Shown: positions 8,879 to 17,761, counted from the stretch's first letter. The stretch: 64,000 nucleotides of DNA from Micromonospora andamanensis (GCF_016863495.1 NZ_BOOZ01000001.1:1-64000), one strand, 5' to 3'. Notes: generated from the letters alone by a model not told the origin. A program made the numbers and translations.

Positions 8879-9379
8879 ATGTCGGACGGGAACGCTCCAG
8901 CGGAGCGCGGGACCGAGCCCTCGCCGGAGGATGTCTCCTGGGCGTTGCACCAACTCGTGGTGGCGGCGGCGGCCCTGGACGTCACGCTGGGACGCCGGCT
9001 CAACCTTGGTCCGAGCGAGTACCAGGCGATGAAGCACCTCCTGACAGCCGAGCGTCCGCTCGGCCCGGTCGAGCTGGGAGCGCTTGTCGGACTCACCTCG
9101 GGTGCCGCGACAACGCTCGTCGACCGACTCGAACGAGCCGGTCATCTCGCTCGTCGCCGAGACCGCCACGACCGCCGCAGGCTGACCCTGGAGCCCACCC
9201 CCGACGCGCTGGACAGCGCCCGACGGCAGCTTCGACCGCTCGAAGACGCGCTCGGTGAGGTCCTGAAGACGTACTCGGGTGAGGACCGACGAACAATCGC
9301 CCGGTTTCTCGGCGAGGTCGTCGCCGCTTACCAGCACTTCAACGCCGGGACCGGAGGGCATCGCCGCGCGGCCAGGTGA
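8879..9379 (+). CDS. MarR-family transcriptional regulator
   Basis: The 166-residue protein has the MarR winged helix: recognition region GPVELGALVGLTSGAATTLV followed by DRLERAGHLARRRDRHDRRR, where the DxRxxxLxLT-type wing (DRRRLTLEPT) is clear. The ATG at 8879 is chosen. The frame also extends to a TTG at 8849, but that codon lies inside the operator palindrome and would add residues outside the MarR fold. The Shine-Dalgarno sequence is poor (GGAG only 2 bases before the ATG), so the transcript may be nearly leaderless. It is divergent from the TspO-like gene and is likely autoregulatory. Confidence 0.9.
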   Translation: MSDGNAPAERGTEPSPEDVSWALHQLVVAAAALDVTLGRRLNLGPSEYQAMKHLLTAERPLGPVELGALVGLTSGAATTLVDRLERAGHLARRRDRHDRRRLTLEPTPDALDSARRQLRPLEDALGEVLKTYSGEDRRTIARFLGEVVAAYQHFNAGTGGHRRAAR

Positions 9380-9406
9380 CCGGCTGTGGCGGTGACCGGC
9401 TGTGGC
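9375..9406 (+). repeat. 16-bp perfect tandem duplication across the MarR stop codon
   Basis: The unit GGTGACCGGCTGTGGC occurs twice head to tail (9375-9390 and 9391-9406). The first copy contains the MarR stop codon TGA. This looks like a replication-slippage duplication. Confidence 0.8.
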
Positions 9407-9423
9407 CAGCCGCAGGGGCCCGC

Positions 9424-9822
9424 TCAGGAAAGGGTGAAGTCGATTCGGGTGACCTGGTCGGCGGTCACTGTCGCGGTCTGCGGGTCGCTGCTCCGATCGC
9501 CGGTGCTCACCGTGATCTCGTACCGGCCCGGCGGAAGTCGCCACTCGTACCGGCCGGTGTCCCCGGTGAGGACGCCGATCTCGGGGATCGCCGGCGCCGG
9601 CTCGTCCAGCGGGGCGACCTGCACGGACGCCGAACGTACCGGTTCACCCGTCGGGGTGGTGACGGTGCCGGTCACGGTGCCGGTCGGGTTGGAGCGACCG
9701 GCCGGGGGCGGCGGTCCGTCGTCTGAGACGGGGGTGTCGCCGCCGAACGCCAGCAGGCTCGCCCCGATCAGCAACGGCGCGGCGATCAGGAGTGCGAGCA
9801 CCCCGAGACGCGTCCTGCTCAT
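9424..9822 (-). CDS. Membrane-anchored or exported carboxypeptidase-regulatory-like domain protein
   Basis: The 132-residue protein has an N-terminal hydrophobic segment (LGVLALLIAAPLLIGASLLA), a proline-rich linker, and a beta-sandwich domain from about residue 47 (VTGTVTTPTGEPVRSASVQV ... TGRYEWRLPPGRYEITVS). This pattern is that of CarboxypepD_reg-like/transthyretin-like folds. No catalytic motif is visible. The hydrophobic segment lacks a clear cleavage motif, so it may be an anchor. It is located between the MarR gene and the secreted protease, on the protease strand. Function unknown. Confidence 0.75.
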   Translation of the reverse strand: MSRTRLGVLALLIAAPLLIGASLLAFGGDTPVSDDGPPPPAGRSNPTGTVTGTVTTPTGEPVRSASVQVAPLDEPAPAIPEIGVLTGDTGRYEWRLPPGRYEITVSTGDRSSDPQTATVTADQVTRIDFTLS

Positions 9823-9886
9823 GACTGCCCCCTCAACTCAATGACGGACAGTAGCTGAGACGTGCTCAGGGTGACGTCGGTTCCGT

Positions 9887-9917
9887 GCGGGTGGGTGGCT
9901 CGCGCGCGCCCACCCGC
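9887..9917 (-). terminator. Hairpin after the secreted protease gene
   Basis: GCGGGTGGG (9887-9895) pairs perfectly with CCCACCCGC (9909-9917) around a 13-base CG-repeat loop. It lies just past the stop codon of the protease gene at 9932. No U-tract is seen. Confidence 0.5.
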
Positions 9918-9931
9918 CCGGTCGGCTCGGT

Positions 9932-10984
9932 TCAGCTGTTACGCCAGGTGATCAGATTGTTGAAGACGCTCTCGGTGATGCGGGTGCCGTGGTTGTTTGT
10001 GGAGTGTGGCGATGAGCCGTGCAGCCCGTACGCGTGGATCGCCATCACACACTGCCCGACGCACCAGGAACTGCCGGCGGCCCGGGTCTGGTAGACCGGG
10101 CTGCCGCTCTGACAGCCGAAGGTGTCGTTCTGGTAGAACACCTGCCGGTCGTGGGTGACCGCGACGGTCTGCCCGGCGTGCCGCCACTGCTGGCCGAAGG
10201 TCTTGTCGCACGGATACCCGCTGACAGTGGTCGCGGTGCCGGTGAGCGACGCGCCCTGCCACCACATGCCGAACCAACCGGTGCTGTTGCCGGCGGCGCA
10301 GCTCAGCCGAATGGCACCGTAGTCGTACGTCTCGTCGCCGCTCTGGGTCCAGCCGTTGACCGAGAGGAGTTGGGTGGCGGTGCAGGTGCCGTACGGTGTC
10401 GACGCCCCGTTGCGGCCCGGGATGATCTGGAAGTCTCCGCGCGGGTAGAAGTTGTTGCCGCCACCGCCGTTCTGGCCGCCGCCCGGGTGCACGCAGTGCC
10501 CGGCGGTGGCGATGATGCTCGGCCCGTAGAGCCAACCGGTGCAGCCCCAGGTGCTGCCGTTCGTGGTGCGGACGATCTGCACGATGGCGCTGGACGGGAA
10601 GACGGTGGTCGGGTCGACCCGGACCCGGTTGTCGGTACCGATGACGCTCTGGATGCCGATCGAGTCGCCGTCGGAGGCGGCGGGACGACCCCCGGCGTCG
10701 AAGCGGCTGCCCCCCGGCCCGGCCTTGCCGGTGCCGGCGGAGCCGGAGCTGCCGGAACCCCGTACCCCGTTGAGCCCACGCTGCGTGGGCAGCGCGACGG
10801 CGGCGGGTACGGCACCGGAGTCGGCGACCGCGCCGTGCACCTCGGTGCGGGCGGCGGTGGTCGGCGCCTCGGTGGTCGGCGCGGCGGTGGCCGGTGCGGC
10901 GGCGAACGCCGAGGCCAGGACGGTGGTGATCCCGATCGCGAGGATGATCCTCGGTCGGGTTCTGCTGGACGGTGTGGACCTCAC
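9932..10984 (-). CDS. Secreted trypsin-like serine protease, glutamyl-endopeptidase type
   Basis: The protein (350 residues from GTG 10984) has a signal peptide (IILAIGITTVLASAFA, then APATAAP), an Ala/Thr-rich propeptide-like stretch, and a chymotrypsin-fold protease domain. The triad can be read: His in ATAGHCV, Asp in TYDYGAIRL, Ser in QSGSPVYQ. The arrangement resembles the V8-like glutamyl endopeptidase group (peptidase S1B-type). In the serine motif the usual GNSGSP is QSGSP here. An in-frame ATG lies five codons upstream at 10999, but the GTG has AGGAGGG at ideal spacing, formed by the codons just after that ATG, so the GTG is preferred. It is predicted to be exported and processed. 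Confidence 0.85.
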   Translation of the reverse strand: MRSTPSSRTRPRIILAIGITTVLASAFAAAPATAAPTTEAPTTAARTEVHGAVADSGAVPAAVALPTQRGLNGVRGSGSSGSAGTGKAGPGGSRFDAGGRPAASDGDSIGIQSVIGTDNRVRVDPTTVFPSSAIVQIVRTTNGSTWGCTGWLYGPSIIATAGHCVHPGGGQNGGGGNNFYPRGDFQIIPGRNGASTPYGTCTATQLLSVNGWTQSGDETYDYGAIRLSCAAGNSTGWFGMWWQGASLTGTATTVSGYPCDKTFGQQWRHAGQTVAVTHDRQVFYQNDTFGCQSGSPVYQTRAAGSSWCVGQCVMAIHAYGLHGSSPHSTNNHGTRITESVFNNLITWRNS

Positions 10985-11136
10985 GAGAGCCCTCCTCATC
11001 GAAGCTGGACGCTTCCGATGGGCAAGCTATATCGCCCAGATTGATCCACACTCGTGTCTGTCTGTCCGTCGACAGCGCTACGTTCGGTTTCGGACAGTTC
11101 GCACCTCGTGTCGGCGCGGGCGCATCGCCGGGCGGA

Positions 11137-11973
11137 TCAGATCGACTGGCCGGCGACGACCGACAGGAGTCGGAGCTTGTCGTGGCTCTCGCTGCCCGGG
11201 GTGGCGGTGAAGACCTGCAACAGTTGCGACTGGTCGGGGTCGACGAGGACCTGGCAGTGCAGTTCGAGGAGCCCGACGTGGGGGTGCCGGATGCGCTTGG
11301 GCGCGCAGTACGCCCCGGCGACCGGATGCTCGCGCCACAGCTCGGCGAACTCGGCGCTCTGGGTCAGCAGGGCGTGCACGATCTCCCCGGCTCGCGAGTC
11401 CCGGCCGTCACGGGTGTACGCGCGATGCAGGTCAGCGGCGATGATGCGACTCTGCGTCGGATGGTCCTGTTCGGGGTGGATTCGTCGGCTGTCCGGATCG
11501 GTGAACCAGCGGTAGTGCAGGCTGCGGGCCAGGCCGGTGTGCCGGGTGTCGTCGCCGAGCAGCGCACTTGCCAGCCGGGTCTGCGTCAGGGTCTCACCGA
11601 GATCGCTCACCACCTGGGCGGCGACGTCGCCGAGACCGTCGAAGACCCGCATCATGCCGGGGTTGACGTGGTCGTTGCGCCGGATCCGCTGCGGCGCCGG
11701 GTATCCACCGAGCCGGAACAGGTGATCCCGTTCCGCCACGGACAGCCGCAGCCCCCGGGCGATCGAGGCGAGCATCTGTTCCGACGGACGCGGACCGCGC
11801 TGCTGCTCGATCCGGCTGTAGTAGTCGGCCGACATGTCGCTGAGGGCGGCGACCTCCTCGCGGCGGAGCCCGCCGGTGCGCCGCCGCCGGTGCCCGCGCG
11901 GCAGCCCGACATCCTCGGGCTGGAGTGCCTCGCGTCGGCTCCGCAGAAACTCCGCGAGTCGAGCGCGGTCCAT
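11137..11973 (-). CDS. XRE-family regulator with MmyB-like ligand-binding domain
   Basis: The 278-residue protein begins with an XRE helix-turn-helix (about residues 32-85, including RREEVAALSDMSADYYSRIE). The remainder is an MmyB-type PAS-like ligand-binding domain (RWFTDPDSRR, LHRAYTRDGRD, ELWREHPV). MmyB-like proteins in actinomycetes commonly sit divergently from dehydrogenase genes and regulate them. The aldehyde dehydrogenase at 12192 is that neighbour here, with a 218-bp shared promoter region containing an inverted repeat. Confidence 0.9.
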   Translation of the reverse strand: MDRARLAEFLRSRREALQPEDVGLPRGHRRRRTGGLRREEVAALSDMSADYYSRIEQQRGPRPSEQMLASIARGLRLSVAERDHLFRLGGYPAPQRIRRNDHVNPGMMRVFDGLGDVAAQVVSDLGETLTQTRLASALLGDDTRHTGLARSLHYRWFTDPDSRRIHPEQDHPTQSRIIAADLHRAYTRDGRDSRAGEIVHALLTQSAEFAELWREHPVAGAYCAPKRIRHPHVGLLELHCQVLVDPDQSQLLQVFTATPGSESHDKLRLLSVVAGQSI

Positions 11974-12133
11974 GGCGGCCCCCTCCGCTTCCGCACCACC
12001 GGAGCGTCGTCCGGCGTATGTCCCTCAACCGCTGAACAACCGCAGGCCCGGGACTGTTTCCCAGGCTGGCACGAGCGGGCCCGGCCAGCCAGGTTCTGGT
12101 TGTCCGGGGATCCGGGCCACTGGCGGGCGACCT

Positions 12134-12164
12134 GCCAACCACGGATCGGCTGTGCCTGGTTGGC
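12134..12164. promoter_or_regulatory. Inverted repeat upstream of the aldehyde dehydrogenase, possible XRE/MmyB operator
   Basis: GCCAACCA (12134-12141) and TGGTTGGC (12157-12164) form a perfect 8-bp inverted repeat spaced by 15 bases. It ends 27 bases before the dehydrogenase start. A related half-site (CCAGGTTCTGG) lies about 40 bases further upstream. Assignment to the divergent XRE protein is inferred. Confidence 0.45.
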
Positions 12165-12191
12165 CCCGCGGGACAAGCCAAGACTCGGCCC

Positions 12192-13619
12192 ATGACGACA
12201 AACACCCAGACACCCGCCGGACACTGGATCAACGGCGAGGTGGTCCCCGCCGGAACCGTCCGGACCATCACCGTCAGCAACCCCGCGACCGGGGAGATCG
12301 TCGCCGAGGTGCCCGCCGGCACTGCCGCCGACGTGGACCGGGCGGTCGCCGCCGCGCGGGCCGCATTTCCCGGTTGGGCCGCCACCCCGCCCACCGAGCG
12401 GGCCGCCGTGCTGCGCCGCATCGGCGCGGGCCTGCGCGAGCGGAGCGAGGAGATCGCCGCGGCGATCACCGCCGAGATGGGTTCGCCGCTGAGCATGTCC
12501 CGTACCGCACAGGTCGGCTTCCCGGTCGCGGTCGCCGACTCGTTCGCCACGTTGGCCGAGGAGTTCGCGTGGACCGAGGAGGTCGGAAACTCCCTGATCG
12601 TTCGTGAGCCGATCGGTGTGGTGGGGGCGATCACGCCATGGAACTTCCCGTTGCAGCAGATCGTGTCGAAGCTGGCACCAGCCCTGATCGCAGGCGACAC
12701 GATGGTGTTCAAGCCGTCTGAGGTGGCGCCCCTGACCGCACGGATCCTCGCCGAGGTGACCGCCGAGGCGGGCCTGCCGGCCGGCGTCTTCAACGTGGTC
12801 TACGGCACGGGCAATGTCGTCGGCGAGGCGATCTCGGCGCACCCCGACATCGACATGATCTCCTTCACCGGCTCGACCAGAGCCGGGCGGCGGATCTCGG
12901 CCGTCGCCGCCGAGACCGTCAAGCGGGTCGCGCTCGAACTCGGTGGCAAGGGCGCCTTCGTGATCCTCGACGACGCCGACCTGCCCAGGGCGGTCGAGAC
13001 CGGCGTGATGATGGCCTTCGCCAACGGCGGGCAGGTCTGCGGCGCGTGGCCACGGATGTTGGTGCCGGCGTCGCGCCAGGACGAGGTCGTGCGCCTGGCG
13101 GTGGCCGCCGCCGCCCAGTACACCGTCGGCGACCCCAACGACGAGCGCACCCGGATCGGTCCGATGGCGTACGAGGCACACCGGCAGAAGGTGCAGAGCT
13201 ACATCGAACGGGGTGTCGCCGACGGGGCGAAGCTCGTGTTCGGCGGACCCGGCCGGCCGGAAGGGCTGGAGAAGGGGGCGTACGTGCGGCCGACCATCTT
13301 CGCCGAGGTGGATCCGGACTCCGCCATCGCCCAGGAGGAGATCTTCGGCCCGGTCCTGACCATCATCGGGTACGCCGACGAGGACGAGGCGGTGGAGATC
13401 GCCAACGGCACGATGTACGGCCTCACCTCGGGTGTCTTCGGCGAGCCCGAGCACGCGCTCGCGGTCGCCAGGCGACTGCGGGCCGGTCAGGTGGACGTCA
13501 ACGGTGGCCAGTGGAACCCGTACGCCCCGTTCGGGGGCTACCGGCAGTCCGGCAACGGACGCGAGTTCGGCCGGGCCGGTCTGGAGGAGTACCTGGAGAC
13601 CAAGTCCATCCAGCGCTGA
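12192..13619 (+). CDS. NAD(P)-dependent aldehyde dehydrogenase family protein
   Basis: The 475-residue protein is full length for the ALDH superfamily. Visible motifs are TPWNFPLQQIVSK, the cofactor-binding FKPSE, the general base E249 in LELGGK, the nucleophile C283 in GGQVCGAWPR, and EEIFGPVL near the C-terminus. It oxidises an aldehyde to the acid in the cytoplasm; substrate specificity cannot be read. It is divergent from an XRE/MmyB regulator, which probably controls it. Confidence 0.93.
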   Translation: MTTNTQTPAGHWINGEVVPAGTVRTITVSNPATGEIVAEVPAGTAADVDRAVAAARAAFPGWAATPPTERAAVLRRIGAGLRERSEEIAAAITAEMGSPLSMSRTAQVGFPVAVADSFATLAEEFAWTEEVGNSLIVREPIGVVGAITPWNFPLQQIVSKLAPALIAGDTMVFKPSEVAPLTARILAEVTAEAGLPAGVFNVVYGTGNVVGEAISAHPDIDMISFTGSTRAGRRISAVAAETVKRVALELGGKGAFVILDDADLPRAVETGVMMAFANGGQVCGAWPRMLVPASRQDEVVRLAVAAAAQYTVGDPNDERTRIGPMAYEAHRQKVQSYIERGVADGAKLVFGGPGRPEGLEKGAYVRPTIFAEVDPDSAIAQEEIFGPVLTIIGYADEDEAVEIANGTMYGLTSGVFGEPEHALAVARRLRAGQVDVNGGQWNPYAPFGGYRQSGNGREFGRAGLEEYLETKSIQR

Positions 13620-13649
13620 CCAGGACCGCAACGGCCGGGGCGCCGCCGG

Positions 13650-14621
13650 TCAGGCCGCGAGGGCCTGCTCCGAGTACGTCCACAGGCGCTCTGCCGCCGC
13701 CGGGTCGAGAGCGTGCGGGGCGACCCCCGCCTCGGCCTCCGCCGGCGCCGGTGCCACCTCGGCCTCCTGGTTGTCCTCGAAGTACCGCCCGGTGACGCCC
13801 TCGACGAGGGGCGATGCGGCCAGCAGGACCGAGGTCGACGCACCCTGTTCGGGTGTCTTGTAGTAGTCCAACGGGACCCGGTTGCCTGCCTCGTCAAGCA
13901 CACCGAAGGCACGCATCGTCTCGTCGTCGAGATGCCGCTGGAGGTTTGTCAGGATGTAGCCGGGATTGGCGGCGTTGGCGACGATGCCCTGGTCCGCCCA
14001 GCGGTTGGCGATGCCGACGGCGAACAGTACAGTCGCGGTCTTCGACTGGCCGTACGCCGACCAGCGGTCGTACGGGCGCTCGGCGAAGTGCGGGTCGGCG
14101 AAGTCGAAGGGTGCCCGTAGGTGCGCGCCCGAGCTGACCAGGACGACGCGCGCTGACTCGGCGGCCCGGAGGTTGTCGTGCAGGCCGGTGACGAGCGCGA
14201 AGTGCCCGAGGTGGTTGGTGGCGAGTTGCGCCTCCTAGCCCTGCGCGCTGAGCTCACGGTTCGGCACGGCCATGATCCCCGCGTTGGCGACAACGGCGTC
14301 CACCGGGCCCTGCCAGTCCGCCACGAAGGCGGCGACCGAGGCCAGGTCGGACAGGTCGAGCTGGGCGGCGCGGGCCGAGCCCGGCAGTGCTGACAGCTGC
14401 GCGACCAGATCGTCCGCGACGGCTGGCCTGCGGATGGCGATGGTGACCTCCGCTCCGGCGCCGACAAGCGCGCGTACGGTCTCGGTGCCGAGGCCGGAGG
14501 CGCCGCCGGTGACGATCATCCGACGGCCGGTGAGGTCGACGCCGTCCAGCACCTCCGCAGCGGTGGTCCGGGGTCCGAACGGGGTGACGACGCGGGAGCG
14601 GGTCTTCGTGTTGTCGTCCAT
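13650..14621 (-). pseudogene. SDR-family oxidoreductase interrupted by one in-frame amber codon
   Basis: A single frame from ATG 14621 to the stop at 13650 encodes a complete short-chain dehydrogenase of about 323 codons, apart from one TAG at 14237-14235. Upstream of it: the Rossmann motif TGGASGLG and VANAGI. Downstream in the same frame: EAQLATNHLGHFALV, VSSGAH (catalytic Ser), and YGQSK (Tyr/Lys). Family members usually have Trp or Tyr just before EAQ (GWEAQ-like), so a TGG-to-TAG transition is the simplest cause. No frameshift or other damage is visible, so the lesion is recent or a sequencing error. The gene is divergent from the AraC regulator at 14705, its likely controller. Confidence 0.85.
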
Positions 14622-14704
14622 GAGGGCAACACTAGGTCCGCCGAGTCGGACGTACTATGGTTTTGCGTCCGGTTCTCTTTAGCGCTCGTCCAGAAGGGTG
14701 GGGG

Positions 14705-15610
14705 ATGGACCCACTGCACGACGTGCTGACCCTGCTGGGCACCACAGGTCACGTCTCCGCCAGTATGGTGGCTGGCGGCAGCTGGGCTGTCGAGTTCGAG
14801 GCACCTGTGGGGATCAAGTTCAACGCGGTCCGGCGGGGGCACTGCTGGTTGCGTGTCGACGGTGCCGCCGAGGCGCTGCCACTCGCGCCGGACGACTGCT
14901 ACCTGCTGACCCGGTCCCGGTCGTACACCCTGTTCAGCGACCCCGAGGCGGTCCCGGCGCCGGCACGATCGATCTTCCTGGCGGCGGCGGATGGCGTGGC
15001 CCGCACCGGGACGGGGGACGACTTCGCGGCGATCGGCGGCGCCTTCCACTTCGGCGAACGGGCCCGCCCGCTGCTGCTCGACGCCCTGCCTCCGGTGGTG
15101 TACGTGCCCTCGGCGGCGGCCGAGGCCGCCACCCTGCACTGGGCGATCGAGCAGGTCGACACGGAGTTGCGACAGCAGCGGGCCGCCGCGGGCCTGGTCG
15201 CCGAGCATCTCGCTCTCGTCATGCTCATCCAGGTGCTCCGCCACCACCTCGCCGCCGACGCCCGGGCGACCACCGGCTGGCTCGCCGGCCTCGGTGACCC
15301 GGTGGTGGCCGTGGCCCTGCGGGAGATGCACAAGCGGCCGGCACACAAGTGGACTGTGGCGGAACTGGCCCGGGCCGCTTCGGTCTCCCGCTCGACCCTG
15401 GCCGCGCGGTTCAGGGCGGTGGTGGGCCGGGCCCCACTGGAATACCTCATCGACTGGCGGGTGGAACTCGCCGCCGACCGGCTCCGCCGGACCGACGACA
15501 CCCTGGCCGCCATCGCGCAACAGGTCGGTTACGGCTCCGAGAGCGCCCTCAGCGTCGCCGTCAAGCGCGTCACCGGCCACACCCCCCGCGCCCACCGCCA
15601 CCCCCAATGA
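14705..15610 (+). CDS. AraC-family transcriptional regulator
   Basis: The 302-residue protein has a cupin-like N-terminal sensing half (AraC_binding_2/cupin_6-like, about residues 1-190) and a C-terminal pair of helix-turn-helices (KWTVAELARAASVSRSTLAA; DDTLAAIAQQVGYGSESALS) with the AraC signature to the end. The ATG at 14705 follows AAGGGTGGGGG; an upstream ATG at 14657 would add a non-conserved leader. It is divergent from the broken SDR gene across 83 bp, the usual AraC/SDR arrangement in actinomycetes. Confidence 0.92.
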   Translation: MDPLHDVLTLLGTTGHVSASMVAGGSWAVEFEAPVGIKFNAVRRGHCWLRVDGAAEALPLAPDDCYLLTRSRSYTLFSDPEAVPAPARSIFLAAADGVARTGTGDDFAAIGGAFHFGERARPLLLDALPPVVYVPSAAAEAATLHWAIEQVDTELRQQRAAAGLVAEHLALVMLIQVLRHHLAADARATTGWLAGLGDPVVAVALREMHKRPAHKWTVAELARAASVSRSTLAARFRAVVGRAPLEYLIDWRVELAADRLRRTDDTLAAIAQQVGYGSESALSVAVKRVTGHTPRAHRHPQ

Positions 15611-15647
15611 CCCTGCAAGATCGCGCGCGAGGGGGAGGGGGGAGGGG

Positions 15648-16649
15648 TCAGCAGACGTGGGCTGGGGTGGGGAGGGCGGTGGGGCCTGAGTGTTCGACTG
15701 TGGTCAGGTTGGCGAGGGTGGTGGTGGCGATGTTGTGCAGGCCGTCCTCGGTGAAGAACGCCTGGTGCCCGGTGATGAGCACGTTGGGGAAGGTGGTGAG
15801 ACGGGCGAAGTCGTCATCACCGAGGACCCGTTCGGAGCGGTCCTCGAAGAACAGGTCGCTCTCCTCTTCGTACACGTCGAGGCCGAGGTAGCCGATCCGG
15901 CCGCTCTTGAGACCGTCGATCACGGCCCGGGTGTCCACGAGCGCGCCCCGGCCGGTGTTGATCAGCATGACGCCCTCCCGGAGCAGGGCGATCCGTTCGG
16001 CGTCGATCAGATGCCGGGTGTCCGGGGTGAGCGGGCAGTGCAGGGTGACGATGTGCGACTCGGCGAGCAACCGTTCCAGCGGGACGTACTCCACCCCGGC
16101 GGCCTTGGCCGCGTCGTTCGGAAACGGGTCGCTGGCCAGCACCCGGCAACCGAAACCCGCCATGATCTGGGCGACGCAGACACCGATCCGCCCGGTGCCG
16201 ACGATGCCTACCGTACGGCCGTGCAGGTCGAAGCCGAGCAGACCGGCGAGGGCGAAGTTGTGTTCGCGTACCCGGTTGTAGGCCCGGTGGATCTTACGGT
16301 TCAGGGCGAGGATCAGGCCGGCGGTGTGCTCAGCCACCGCGTGCGGCGAGTACTCCGGCACCCGTACCACGGTCAGGCCAAGCTTGCGGGCAGCGGCCAC
16401 GTCGACGTTGTTGAAACCGGCCGAACGCAGCGCGACCACCCGGACGCCCACCTCGGCTAGCTGGTCGAGGACCTCGGCGCAGAGGTCGTCGTTGACGAAG
16501 GCGCAGACCGCCTCCGACCCCTCGGCGAGCCGGGCGGTCTGCGCGGTGAGCCTCGGCTCCAGGAAGGTCAGCTCGTGACCGGCTGCGGCGTTCGCCTCGG
16601 TCAGGAACGTCCGGTCGTACGGCTTGGTGCTGAACACTGCCACTCGCAT
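15648..16649 (-). CDS. ldhA: D-2-hydroxyacid dehydrogenase, D-lactate dehydrogenase-like
   Basis: The 333-residue protein matches the D-lactate dehydrogenase branch of the D-2-hydroxyacid dehydrogenases in length and motifs: substrate-binding arginine region [14 protein letters not shown]-binding GIVGTGRIG (about residues 151-159), [21 protein letters not shown], and the catalytic His in ITGHQAFFT near residue 296. It would reduce pyruvate or a related 2-ketoacid with NADH in the cytosol. GGAGGTGG precedes the ATG. The gene symbol is a family-level suggestion; related specificities cannot be excluded. Confidence 0.88.
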   Translation of the reverse strand: MRVAVFSTKPYDRTFLTEANAAAGHELTFLEPRLTAQTARLAEGSEAVCAFVNDDLCAEVLDQLAEVGVRVVALRSAGFNNVDVAAARKLGLTVVRVPEYSPHAVAEHTAGLILALNRKIHRAYNRVREHNFALAGLLGFDLHGRTVGIVGTGRIGVCVAQIMAGFGCRVLASDPFPNDAAKAAGVEYVPLERLLAESHIVTLHCPLTPDTRHLIDAERIALLREGVMLINTGRGALVDTRAVIDGLKSGRIGYLGLDVYEEESDLFFEDRSERVLGDDDFARLTTFPNVLITGHQAFFTEDGLHNIATTTLANLTTVEHSGPTALPTPAHVC

Positions 16650-16796
16650 GGGCCACCTCCACCACTCACGCTAAGGCCGGACACCGGTTCGGGGCAGGGT
16701 CCTGCGACCCCGTCGATCCGTGTCGCGCGACCCACGCGCATGTCGAACTGTTCGCCCCCGCCGTCCGTACCAATGCGTGGGAGGTTCGCACAAGCC

Positions 16797-17708
16797 ATGG
16801 CCGTACGTCGGATCGTCGTCATCGTGCTGGGCACCGCAGTCGCGCTGACGGCCGGTGCGGTGCCCGCGACCGCGCACGGTGCGCCGACCTACCCGCTCAG
16901 CCGATCCGCCGCCTGCGCCCCGGACGGCGACCACGCCGACAAGCCGGCCTGCCGGGCGGCGGTCAAGGCGGGCGCGGCCCTGCGCGAGTGGGACAACATC
17001 CGGGTGTACGGGGTCAACGGCCGGGACCGGGAACTGATCCCCGACGGCGAGTTGTGCAGCGGCGGGTTGTCGGCCTATCAGGGCCTGGACCTGGCGCGTG
17101 CCGACTGGCCGACCACGCCGTTGACGGCAGGTGCCGAGTTCCTCTTCCGCTACCGCACCACGATCCCGCACCGGGGCAGCTTCCGGCTCTATCTGACCCG
17201 GCCCGGTTACGCCCCAAAGAAGAAGCTGACCTGGGGGGATCTGGACGAGACGCCGTTCCTGCGGGCCACCGACCCGCCGGTACGCGACGGGGCGTACCAG
17301 CTGACCGGGCGGCTGCCGGACGACCGCACCGGCCGCCACCTGATCTATACGGTCTGGCAGAACTCCGACAGCGCGGACACCTACTACTCCTGCTCCGATG
17401 TGGACGTCCAACCGGCCGGTGAGTCCGGGCAGGACCCGGCGGTCGGAGTGACGGACGCCAGCGCCGGCCCGGACGGGACGCCGCGGATCGCCGGAGCACC
17501 AGGGGGCGACGCGGCGGCGGAGAGCAACGTGGCGGTGGCGTCGGTGACCCCGCTGGATTCGTGGCGGTGGCTGATGATCGCCGGTGGCGCGCTTGTCATG
17601 CTGTTGATCCTGCTTGTCGGCATGCGGCTACGCGGATCCCGCAGCGGCCCGTCGCCCGGCCGGCCCTGCACGGTACGCAACCACCGGGCCAACCCCCGCG
17701 TCTGGTGA
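16797..17708 (+). CDS. Membrane-anchored AA10 lytic polysaccharide monooxygenase (chitin/cellulose-binding family)
   Basis: The 304-residue protein has a Sec signal peptide ending ATA, so that mature residue 1 is His27 (HGAPTYPLSR). This is the N-terminal histidine required for the copper histidine brace of AA10 enzymes. The second brace histidine is likely H125 in TIPHRGSF, and the axial aromatic lies near TYYSCSDV. A Gly/Ala/Asp-rich linker follows, then a C-terminal transmembrane helix (about 258-281, WLMIAGGALVMLLILLVGM) and a basic tail. The enzyme would oxidatively cleave chitin or cellulose while tethered to the cell surface; most AA10 proteins are freely secreted or carry a CBM. The ATG at 16797 has GGGAGG about 12 bases upstream; an ATG at 16773 is possible but lengthens the signal peptide. 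Confidence 0.88.
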   Translation: MAVRRIVVIVLGTAVALTAGAVPATAHGAPTYPLSRSAACAPDGDHADKPACRAAVKAGAALREWDNIRVYGVNGRDRELIPDGELCSGGLSAYQGLDLARADWPTTPLTAGAEFLFRYRTTIPHRGSFRLYLTRPGYAPKKKLTWGDLDETPFLRATDPPVRDGAYQLTGRLPDDRTGRHLIYTVWQNSDSADTYYSCSDVDVQPAGESGQDPAVGVTDASAGPDGTPRIAGAPGGDAAAESNVAVASVTPLDSWRWLMIAGGALVMLLILLVGMRLRGSRSGPSPGRPCTVRNHRANPRVW

Positions 17709-17723
17709 CGGCGGTCGGCCCGA

Positions 17724-17748
17724 CCGCCCGACGGTGAGCGCCGGGCGG
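17724..17748. terminator. Hairpin between convergent genes
   Basis: CCGCCCG (17724-17730) and CGGGCGG (17742-17748) form a 7-bp stem with an 11-base loop between the converging LPMO and aldo-keto reductase genes. It could serve both strands. Confidence 0.4.
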
Positions 17749-17761
17749 GCGTACGCGCCGG

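Noticed and set aside
12421..12460. GAGCGGAGCGAGGAG in the aldehyde dehydrogenase as another copy of the MSERS linker
   Set aside because: It is ordinary coding sequence (RERSEEI) without the rest of the element or ATGA ends.
11652..13631. Long antisense open frame opposite the aldehyde dehydrogenase
   Set aside because: Composition-driven shadow. The plus strand encodes a full ALDH with catalytic E249 and C283.
14235..14237. Amber codon as a site for an unusual amino acid
   Set aside because: No pyrrolysine machinery or signal is seen, and family alignment expects an aromatic residue one transition away. A point mutation is simpler.
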